Below, piece after piece: positions 11,470 through 20,670 of a stretch of DNA of 64,000 bases. The translations under genes and the position numbers were made by a program. Each line of letters starts with the position of its first letter. Position 1 is the stretch's first letter. Source of the DNA: Diplosphaera chodatii (Eukaryota > Chlorophyta > Trebouxiophyceae > Prasiolales > Stichococcaceae). The notes under the pieces were generated by a model. It made no database searches. It was given only the letters and a program-made list of their open reading frames with translations, and had not been told where the DNA came from. The stretch lies in NCBI GenBank assembly GCA_032358165.1, contig JAALGY010000017.1:992001-1056000 (forward strand), in the 5' to 3' direction.

Positions 11470-11938
11470 TATTGTCGATTTCAGGTCTATTTCCGCACTG
11501 GGGTGCTGAGGTCTCAGGGTCTTGAGACCTGACGACCCAGCAAGACCTAGCCAGACACCAGAGCATGTCATACCGCACACAGCACAAGTTGACAACCGTC
11601 GCTTGGCTTTCAACCCTTCATAGCTGCCTCGCCAGGTTCACGTGCCTAGTTGACACAGTAGTTGGCAGTTTCTGGCTGCTCAACCAGCCGTCCGCGTTTG
11701 CGATCACAAGCGTTCACGCTGTCGAATCGCTTTATGTCACCACCGCGTGCTGCATTAAGCGCAAATGCGATACGGTCTGTGCATGTTGGCAAGCAGGTGG
11801 CCGCACAACAGCTGCAAGCACGTCTATGAGGTCTCTCTAGGTCTGCCCTCGTCTCAACTTAGGAAAGGTCTGTCTAAAGACCTTTAGACCCTGAGACCTT
11901 GCCTCCCCACTGCGGAAATAGACCTGAAATCGACAATA
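11470..11938. repeat. MITE-like inverted-repeat element, about 469 bp
   Basis: The left end starting at 11470 (TATTGTCGATTTCAGG...) and the reverse complement of the right end finishing at 11938 match perfectly for 28 bases. They then match again after one mismatch (TGGGG) and over a further AGGTCTCAGGGTCT block. The element begins and ends with TA, which fits a TA target duplication of the Tc1/mariner (Stowaway) type. The roughly 350-base centre has no coding frame. Non-autonomous MITE is the best reading. Confidence 0.6.
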
Positions 11939-11966
11939 AACAATTGGCGTTCGCACAGCGAAACGC

Positions 11967-12034
11967 GAGTTTGACCCCTTTCGGGGGTGTGGTTGTGCGG
12001 GAAATGACGTGAATATGGGGGTCAAACTAAAGTC
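11967..12034. repeat. Short hairpin element, copy A (68 bp)
   Basis: It starts GAGTTTGACCCC and ends GGGGTCAAACTAAAGTC, so the ends are inverted copies (AGTTTGACCCC / GGGGTCAAACT). The same start and end recur at 12298-12337 around a shorter centre. Confidence 0.5.
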
Positions 12035-12297
12035 ACCCTGACGGCCTAACCCTGCACACATTTACTGACTTCAGTATTCCGGAAAAACTTTTAAGGGGCC
12101 GAGCAAAGAGCCACTGTCCGCGGCGGCCGCGACGCCGTCACAGGTTTAGCGCACAAAACCACCTAGCAGGTGCTGCGCGCACATGCTAGCAACGCATGTG
12201 CAGGAGCATGGCGTCCAATTTGGCAAGTCGCGCCCGGCAGCGCGCGTATTCGAGCGTATTTGCATAGTGGGTTCCGTCCGTAGCAACTCGAACTGAT

Positions 12298-12337
12298 GAG
12301 TTTGACCACCCCCCTACGGGGGGGTCAAACTAAAGTC
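12298..12337. repeat. Short hairpin element, copy B (40 bp)
   Basis: It starts GAGTTTGACC and ends GTCAAACTAAAGTC, with arms rich in C and G meeting at a TAC turn. It shares both ends with copy A, about 300 bases upstream. Confidence 0.5.
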
Positions 12338-12430
12338 CATATCAAGGCTGAGACTCCCTCGGTGATTGGTCAAAGCAACTTCATACCTAGAGTTCGTGAT
12401 CACCCTGGAAGACCTTGTCACATGGCCTCC

Positions 12431-14747
12431 TCACTGCTGAGCTTGCTGCTGTGCCTCTGAGTACAGCGACTTGATGGCCTGCAGCGATGACATCGCTGAT
12501 AGGCGAATGGTGTTGCGCTGGTTGAGAAGCAGGATGTGCATAATAGTAAGGGGATGCGTGGAGCAGCACATTGACAGCAGCCCACCTCGTAGGATGCCAC
12601 CACGATTGCGCATGCGGGCGCCGCCCGCGCCGCCCGGGGGCCCACGCCAGCGAACAGGCCCCTGACCCCGCTGTCCGCATGGATGGCCCGCAGGGTGGCC
12701 CGGATGCCGCCTCCGCCGCCGCCGCCGCTGCCGCTGCCTGTGCTGCCCCCGGCGGCCAGCTGCGCCCGCGTCTTCACCACGTCCAGCGGCGTGGTGACTG
12801 CTGCAGCGACGGCGCCCGCCGTGCTGCCAGCAACCAGGTTGGCGATGATGATCTCACGGCGGCTGGCGGGCTGCCCTGACGCTGTCTGTATGCTGCTGCC
12901 GCTGCCGACGGCATGTTGGCTGATGTTCTGCTGCGAAGGCAGCATTGCTGTGCGGATGGGCTCCAGCAGCTGCCAGTAGAGCGCGGAGAAGGGCACGTCG
13001 CGTGCCAGTGTCGCACCCACACCTGACCAGCAAGGGGAACTCCTGCTGAGGCATGCCCCTGGGATGGTTGTGCTTCGAACGCTTTCAATGCCTTGAAGGG
13101 CGGCGCCACGCAGCTGTCGCATTAGTGTAAATAAACTAAAATTGGAAAAACATATTCCGGAAAATCATAAAATGTCACTTCTAGTGTGGACGCAGGCAAC
13201 AGGTTGTGCCCCCACCTGTCCACAGCACCGCCACGCGGCCGCGCACGCCGGACTGCGCGACGGCGGGCAGATGGGACCACATGCCGCCCGCTGCCCGGGG
13301 CACCGCACCCCCCGTGCCAGCAGCCGCGACCGCCGCCGTCGCAGGCTCTGGCAAGTGCAGCGCCGCCTGCATGTGGTCATGACCCACAATCATGAGCACC
13401 ATGAGAGCCCTACAATGCTTGCAGCGCCCCGCAAGCATGGTGGCTGGGCTGCCACACACCCAGCCTGACAGCCATACCAGAGACACCATATGAAATGTGG
13501 AAAGGCGTCTTTGCAGTCAGCATACACAGTCGTCTTTGCACTCAGCACACAGTCACTGCAGGTCTACCGGGGACCCGCACCTGCATGCGGGTGCGGACCA
13601 GCTCCAGGGGCGAGGTGAAGAGCACGGCGGCGGTGCGCGCCACGGCCCCCGCCACCAGCGGCGCCTGCCCGCCGGCAGAGCCCTGCGCCAGCTCCGCCGC
13701 CAGCGCATCGTACAGCGGGAAGTAGATGCCCACCTGTATGGCAACGCACACAGGAGCATCGGGTATTTTTCCTGAACCTCACATGATTCAGCAGGCGCTC
13801 GAGCATGCACTTGAAGGAAGCAGGGTTGGCTGGTTGCTGCTTTCGTGGTCGGGTCGTTTGCAAGTGGGCAGCGTGCCCGGATGCGAGGGGGCCGGACTGA
13901 CCATGGGCACCGCCATGAGGAGCGCTGCGCTGGTGCCCCGCCACAGCGCCATGGGCCCCTCGCTGCGGGCGATGGTGCGCATCAGCGCAATCGTCGACGG
14001 CTGCGCTGGCGGCGCCGGCTTTGCTGCAGCAACCGCGCCGCCCCTGCCGCCGCTGGCTGCGCACTCCTCTGGCACGGGGCATGCTTGGCACGGCGGCGCC
14101 TGGCAGCTGATGAAGCCCCACTTGCTGCAGGCACAGGAGCACTGGCGTTGGCAGTCTGTCACCAACAACACAAGACAGACAAGGTGCGTACTTTCAGCGA
14201 GCATGTTGTGCGCATATGCGTATGGCTGTGCAGAGCCCCACTTGACATGAGCAACAGCAACTCGTGGGCTCACTCAAGGAGGCGGCCGGGGCGCACGGCT
14301 GAGCTGCTGCCGCTGATACCGTTGCCTGCTGCTTGTGCCTGCAGTCGTGTCTGCATGCAACGGAGACTTTGATCAAGGTCTTTGGAGGTCTTTCGAGTGC
14401 TAGATGGCAAAGACGCCATATTTGCCTCAGTCAGGGATGCAAGATGTTTGCCCTACCTTGACCACGTCCAAAGGGTTCACAACAAGCGCAGACACCAGCG
14501 AGGCTCCTGCGGCAGCGGTGAAACGCTGCCCCAGGGTCAGCTGCGGCTGGCCCGTCGCCACCCATGGCTGCGGCTGCTGCTCTGCCTCACCAGACGGCTG
14601 TGCAGTGTCCACATGATCGCGGCCATGCATGGCCTCAGCGTCGGGAGCCGACCGTCTGTCGTGCTGCTGCTGGGGAGCCGCCTGCTGCTGCAGCGGTGGC
14701 GCAGCCAGATGCCGCCAGTGGCCCTCCATGTGGTGGCGTGCCGCCAT
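12431..14747 (-). CDS. Mitochondrial carrier, SLC25A39/40 (MTM1) type (6 exons, 425 aa)
   Basis: Exons on the minus strand, 14747-14457, 14099-13902, 13733-13581, 13366-13216, 13022-12586 and 12478-12431, give 426 codons. Three carrier signatures are visible: ALVVNPLDVVK, LFTSPLELVRTRMQ and AVTTPLDVVKTRAQ. The motifs MALWRGTSAALLMAVP, LWTGVGATLARDVPFSALYW and GLFAGVGPRAARAAPACAIVVASYE are those of the SLC25A39/40 and yeast Mtm1 group, linked to glutathione import and mitochondrial iron and manganese balance. After the first signature the matrix loop holds PPCQACPVPEEC, matching the Cys-rich loop implicated in iron sensing in the animal proteins. An N-terminal extension of about 70 residues is rich in His, Gln and Ala. 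A Gly/Ser run ([14 protein letters not shown]) sits in the third repeat. Confidence 0.9.
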
Positions 14748-15682
14748 GGGGTGGCACCGCCAGCGGCCAGGAGGGGCTCCCGCTGCCCCTGCCCCAAGCC
14801 TACCCTCAGCCCCCGATATGCTACGACCCCCTCTGAGGCAGAGGTGCCCAGCTTAAAAACTAGCAGCCTGAGTAGGAATGATTCTAGGGTGCGGCTGTTA
14901 GCGCTGCTAAACACCCCAACCCTGAGCAGAGGAGCTGCCTTCAAGCTACGTATCAGCGGCTGTGCAGCATCTGAAGCTGAGCAGATTTTCCACAGTCGAG
15001 AAGTGTACCTCAGCTGAAAGCTCGGAACATAACCAATCAAGTGTTTGCTGGGTCTGAATCACCCACGTTGTGCCCCTTGTTTGTGCCGCCAAGACAACAG
15101 CGCATCAGGCTGTTGCTGCGAGAGGTGGCTGGTAGAGTTACGATACAGCTTGTTGACACCCCCGTCGCACCCGCAGAGCTTGCGGGCAAGTACATACGCG
15201 CCCGAAGCCAGACCGAACTGGCATCACGGCCCAGCCACGCATGCAGTCGTCACTCCAGGTCGCCAGATTTCTTGGAGAAGGCTGGAAGTTGCGCAGCCTG
15301 CGGGCTGTCGTCCCTTCGCATCCCATGCTATGTTCGTGCCCGCGACCGATTGAAAGGATCCAGCGAAAGCGTTGTTGTGTGTGCACTGGGTCCCTGCAGG
15401 CGGTCGCCGGTCGGGTTCTCAGGGCTGACGCCAGGCAACAGCAATGCCGTTCGATCTGATTGTGCGCCATCCATCCTCCTCCTCCACATTCTTGATGGCC
15501 TGTGTGCATGTTTTGCATTCAGAAAGGCTGGAGGTGGATGACACGCTGCAATTACTGCAGCCTGCAATGGGTCATGTCTGCAGAGCACCGCAACCCACGG
15601 CTATCGACAGCCTCATGTCTCGGCCATGTTCTACATGACACATGCGCACGAGCTCACTACAGTTGCCTGAACCTTGCTGCAG
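14748..15682. other. Divergent region; 5' end of ankyrin gene not resolved
   Basis: It separates the carrier (-) from the ankyrin gene (+) and must contain the first exon of the latter. A candidate is an ATG at 15574 with 18 codons to a weak donor at 15628, but I cannot confirm it. The frame at 15100-15235 has no recognised motif. Confidence 0.35.
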
Positions 15683-16820
15683 ACGGGGACTTTCGTCCCG
15701 GAGAAGTCCAACATATGGCGCGACTGCGTGGATGGCATGTACGACTGGGTCAAGGAACACATCGAGGAGGTGGTTCCGAATCGTGGAGAATGACGCTAGC
15801 GCACACGTGACCACATGATCCGATGATGAGGGATGCGAACAGTGGTTTCCTCAATGCAGGGTGCACCACTGAACGAGTCGGACCACTGCGGCGACCCGCC
15901 GCTGCTCCTGGCTGCGGGGAACGGTGAGCACTGCATGCTGCACTCCTTCACACTGTAGTTTTCGTTTGGTGTCACGTGCGCATCGCATTCTGGTGGGTAT
16001 GGCGTATTGAAGCACGCGGGCTGTGGATGCAGGCCACCTGACCTGCGTGCAGCTGCTGCTCAGCGAGGGTGCAGACATTGAGCAGCGGAATGTGGTGCGC
16101 CTCGTTGCCTCCATCATGTGCCAGCATTGCACATGCACAGCGCCCAAATAACCTTCGTGCTGCCCCTAACATGGCAGATATCACATGACAGCAGTATATA
16201 TACGGCCGAGCGTTAGCAAGCTGCAGCAGTGTCATGTACTGCGTCAACAGTGCTTCTGTAGATGATGGAGACGCCGCTCAGCCGCGCTGCGCACAATGGC
16301 CACATCGCGACTGTACGCTACCTGCTGGACCAGGGCGCTGATGTTAACTGCTTGGACCTGGTGCGGTTCTTGACAGCCTCCCCGGATCGGACTGTTGATT
16401 TTGTTCATAACAAGTTGCAGCACAGTTGCACCGCCTGCTAATTCTGAAACGTGGCAATAAAAGACATGGCGTCACCTGGCAGGGGGACAACACGCCGCTG
16501 CACTGGGCCAGCATGCGTGGGCATGTGGAGATCGTGCGGCTGCTGTGCGAGCGCAGCGCAGATCGCTCCATCCGCAACAAGCAGGACAAGGTGTGAGTCG
16601 CTCCAGTAAACCTCCAGCGGTTATAATGCTGGAGAGAGCTTTTGTCGCAGATCGGTCGTGTAATGCTGTCGATATTGTTGCACAGGTCGCTAGCACATGT
16701 GTGCTCATGTAATTATGGTGTCTGACTGCCTCAATGGCACCGCTGCAGGTGCCAGTGGATCTGGCCCAGCCCTGCTGGTCGCACTCCTACCGCTACACAA
16801 GGGAAGTTCTGGCCAACTGA
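15683..16820 (+). CDS. Small ankyrin-repeat protein (6 visible exons; N-terminus missing)
   Basis: Exons 15683-15769, 15860-15923, 16033-16091, 16262-16360, 16483-16590 and 16749-16820 join in frame (163 codons including the stop). A short helical start (TFVPEKSNIWRDCVDGMYDWVKEHIEE) is followed by about three ankyrin repeats: PPLLLAAGNGHLTCVQLLLSEGAD, TPLSRAAHNGHIATVRYLLDQGADVN and TPLHWASMRGHVEIVRLLCERSAD. A C-terminal tail ends VDLAQPCWSHSYRYTREVLAN. Ankyrin repeats bind other proteins; the partner cannot be told. The first listed exon opens after a CTGCAG acceptor, so a short upstream exon with the start codon is needed and the start given is not the true one. Confidence 0.8.
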
Positions 16821-16976
16821 GCGGCACAACATTCAACGACGAACCTTCATTACTTGCATGTCCTCAGGCAGCGAGCACATAGTGACAATCAAAAACTGAA
16901 TGCGGCTGGCCATTCAATACAGTACAGTGTATCAGAAGAAATGCTGAATGACGGTCAACACAGACGAGTGACATCT

Positions 16977-19900
16977 TCACTTGCGCCCAGCGTTGTCAGT
17001 GTCTGTGTCGTCCTCAAACGGCAGCAGGCTGCCGAACAGGAAGTGCTGCATTATGGGGAACTTGCCCAGCACCTCTGCCTGGTACATCTTGATCATGCCC
17101 GCATTGATCTGGACGACATTGGGAACGCCGTCAGCATTCTGCCGTGTCACATGTCGGCAGGACAGCTCATGTTATGTGAGGCATGCGCATTGCCCCTGTC
17201 ATGTGTGCAGCTGCAAGTTGCTGCTCACCTTGGCCCAGCCAGCAACGCCGCTGATGTCGTTGAGCATGGGCGAGGTCTCGGCCAGCGGTCCCTTCTTAAC
17301 CTGCATATGCCAAGAAATGATGCATTTGGACATATGCACAGCTTCATGTGGCATACTGCTGTGCGATGTCTGGACAGACGACCAAACCACATGGCCCAGC
17401 TGCACGCACGTCTTTCACGAACTGCACGCAGCCGAGGTACAGGTAGTCCGGCGCGTTGGCGGCCAGCACGTCGGGGGAGTGGATGCCCATGGGCTTGATG
17501 GCCGGGTGGCCCGCCAGCTGGGCGCTGCCCCACAGGAAGGGCAGGAACTGGTAGTCGTCCAGGCCCCACACGCCGTGCGAGCCCGCCGGCTCCAGCCTGC
17601 GCAGCTCATGGAATCTTGAGCAAGGATTTTCCGACTCTGCTGTGTCTCATCTTTCCGGGAGGCTGACGAGCAGCGTGCACCTTCTATCTTTCGTTTGCGC
17701 GCTGCCGGAACTTCCCATGCACGTTTCGTGTGGCTGCCTGCTACTGCTGCTGGTGCTGCTGCATTATTTCTAGTGGTGGTGGTGGTGGTGGTGGTGGAGG
17801 GTGCACTGTCGCGCCGCTCACCAGTAGGCCTTCTGCACTTTGCGCATGAGGTCCAGGTAGTACGCGAAGACGCGTGTCACGAGCGCCTGCGCGTCTGCCT
17901 CCCCAAACACCCCCGCAACCGACAGGCAGTACAGCAGCGCGGCAAACGTCGTCTCGTGGCCCGTGCCGTAATCGATGCGCGTCGCATTGCCTGCAGTGTA
18001 GCCAGGGAGCTGTGAAACATCTGCAATCAGACCAGCAGACGATGGTGCCAGCCGACTGGGACCTCTGAACAGCACCTGTGCTGTCACAGCAGACCAACCA
18101 GTGGCTACACACAAGTCGGCGCGGCCCACCCAGGGAGTCTGACAGGAACAGCCCCAGCTCCGTGGCGGCGCCCTGCAGCTGCTGCGGCAGCACCCCGGCG
18201 ACCAGCTGCTGCGACTGCGCCGCCACCTTGGCGTGCCTGTGTGGCGTTTGAGCTGGTAGCTCAGCGCTGATGTCACATGCATGGCTGCCATAGCAGCTAC
18301 TTCCTATGTACAGTGTTTTGTCATAGAAACGGGCAGCACGTGTGGTGTCAACGTATCAAGTGCGTAATCCCAGCACACCAAGTGCGGAAGGCTGGGTTCC
18401 CGTAGCGCAGCGACTGCGTGACGGGCGGGATCTGGTCCACCCATTGGGACAGCGTGTCCAGCACCTGCAGTCGGCAGCAGCTCGTTGTCGATACGATCAT
18501 ATGCAAGAGAGGACGACATGACATCAGTATTGCATGCCAACTACAACTTGTTGCACCTGGCGCTGAGTGAGACTGGCACATCATGGCAGCAAATCCCACT
18601 GCTCCATCAGCTTGCGTGCTGATCAGTAAGCCATTTGCATCATGTGCAATGCACGAGGTGGAAGCATGTACCTCTAGCAGGGCATCCACTGCGGGTGACA
18701 CCAGGCAGTCGTCTGTGAGCCGCTTGCCACGCACTGCCTCATTCAGCGCCAGCAGGAAGCCGACAAAGCTGCGCGCATGCCGCCCCTTCAACCACCTGGA
18801 CGAGGATTGTGGCTAAATGTCAGGAGGGGGTCTGAGGTTGAAAGGACGTCGTGCATGCCTCACAGGCGTATGCTGCATGCCTCTTCCAATGTTGTTCTTA
18901 CAGAACTGATGCCGACGTGTGCCTAAAGGGTGCTCAGCAACAACACTAACTTGCTGAGGTCGTTGTTGCTGTGGATGCGCTTGCGCGGACGCTTGAATTG
19001 CCGCTCGCTGAGCGCCTCGCCCCCACTGCTGCTGGGCATCGCCGCCGGCGCCTCGATGTCCACCTCCACGCCCTCATCGCGACCTTGCACACATTGCCAA
19101 GTTGCATGTTTGCAAACGCATGTATCGCCACCCTTCCACTTGCACTGCTCATCACTGCAAAGACTGTGTCGCACTGGGATCTGCAAGCAGCTGCAGAGGA
19201 CATGACTGGTGCAGCTCTGCGATGGCCTATGGGGCATGCAGTGATGCAGCCTCAGCATCGCAGACGCGCAGTAACAAGCTGCTGTTCAACGGTGGCCGGC
19301 GGCCTCACCCGATGACGGCCCTGGGGAGGGGCGGTGCAGGGCGGCACCAGTGGGCGCCGTGGCGCCCCTGTCCCGCAGCTCACGTGACGACATGCCGCCG
19401 GGGCTCTGCAGGTGCTGCTGTGCCCCAGGCCCTGGCCCCGCTGCACAGGTGCAGCGGTGCGAGTTGTAGGTTCATCCAGGTGCTCGGCAGAATCAGGGCG
19501 GCAGCTGCAAGCTGGTGTCCCACAAGTGGCCTCCCAGAATCAAACCCTAGCCAGATGTCGCCTCGGCATGCACAGGCAGCCTGCCGAGGCCACCATGCTC
19601 AGGAGCAGCACCTGGCATGCCTGGGCTGGGGCCGCCGTCCGCCCATGGCGCCCGGGTCGGCGCCATCGGCAGCGGCTTTGCGGCCCTTGCTGCGCTGCCG
19701 GCGCCGGGATCTCCTCCCGCACCGCTGGCCTGCAGACACCATGCCGACATACCATGTCATGTCTTGCAGCTGATCGTCAAGCAAGTGTCCTGCCTGGACA
19801 TGGGACGCACCTGCATGGCTGGGCTGCTGCTGTCGGCCCACGGCGCCCTCTCGAGCGGCTCGTCAGACGTGCCGGCTGTTTTGCCGGGCTCCCCAGCACC

Positions 19901-20077
19901 GCTTCCAGCTGCGGATGCTGACGCCTCGGCGACTGGACCTGAGGTCGGTGGTCGGGGCGGCAGAGGTGCGCTGGTGTCTGGTTTTGTGGTAGACTCTGGA
20001 CCTGACTGCTGCTGGTCGTCATTCGTGTCCTCTGCTGCTTCTGAGATCGATGGCATAGACTCCGGCGCGTCAGTCAT
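16977..20077 (-). CDS. PTPA: PP2A activator, PTPA family
   Basis: Minus-strand exons 18795-18672, 18464-18379, 18236-18130, 17990-17822, 17596-17410, 17300-17229 and 17108-16977 join in phase, preceded by an exon ending at 18951. They encode the PTPA core: [104 protein letters not shown] and [31 protein letters not shown] is a peptidyl-prolyl isomerase that, with ATP, helps load metal into and activate the PP2A catalytic subunit. The core is complete to the C-terminus. Upstream lies a long Pro/Ala/Ser/Asp-rich N-terminus: the likely first exon starts at 20077 ([17 protein letters not shown]...). Exons between about 19090 and 19815 are not resolved. Confidence 0.9.
17773..17797. repeat. GGT trinucleotide microsatellite
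   Basis: About eight TGG/GGT units in a row, inside an intron of the PTPA gene (17597-17821). Confidence 0.8.
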
Positions 20078-20670
20078 GGCGTCACACCAGCTGCTGCAGG
20101 AACCTGGGTCACATGCTCAGTACCGGACAAGCTGATTAGGACTTCTGCTGGTGTGCCGCAGACGCAATTGATCGCCAATTAACCCTAGTGGCAGGATATA
20201 TGTTACGCGCAGCGTTGCTGTGCTACCTTCTTGCTTCAGATGACTTCAGCTCCCTCAAGTGGTATGTTTGATCGTGCTTAGTTGACGAAACGCCTGAATC
20301 AAATGTGACGGCGTGCACAGAAGGTCTCCGCAACATACAAGAATTTCCCACACACCCCTTCATCCAGTACCGGAGACGCGCTGCGAAGCCGCAAGTAGGC
20401 AGAAAAATTCATCGGCATCCGTTCTTTTCGAGGGGAACCCCTTGATCGGCCGCTGTGTCTGTGCAACACGCCTTTTCCCTCGAGGCCTTGTGTGCCGCTG
20501 CAAAAGTCCTTGCTGTCTCAGCCAGCGTGCAACATCGTGTATTGATCCTAACTAGTAGCTGAGGTTGCAGGACCAACCAAAAGTTGACCCTTTGACATTT
20601 ATATCACACCTGCTCACCAGCTCTGTTGTCAAGCTTGACACGGTTTGTTTGTTGATTTCGCATTGCAGAC
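20078..20670. other. Divergent promoter region
   Basis: It lies between PTPA (-) and the saccharopine-dehydrogenase-like gene (+). No exon or regulatory motif is clear. A TTGCAG sits just before the ATG at 20671 and could be an acceptor, leaving room for a 5' UTR exon. Confidence 0.4.

Larger units (their letters stand above)
11194..12430. other. Repeat-bearing intergenic region
   Basis: No coding exons are supported. The stretch is less GC-rich than its neighbours in places and contains a long inverted-repeat element (11470-11938) and two copies of a short hairpin element (11967-12034, 12298-12337), listed separately. Confidence 0.5.

Noticed and set aside
11470..12337. Autonomous transposon
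   Set aside because: No transposase, integrase or reverse-transcriptase motif in any frame between or around the inverted repeats.
12418..13122. Single-exon 234-codon carrier frame
   Set aside because: It reads past the true splice sites. The six-exon model restores all three carrier repeats and an exact frame.
15444..15638. Frame MPFDLIVRHPSSSS... as first exon of the ankyrin gene
   Set aside because: No donor joins it in phase to the exon at 15683, and it has no recognised motif.
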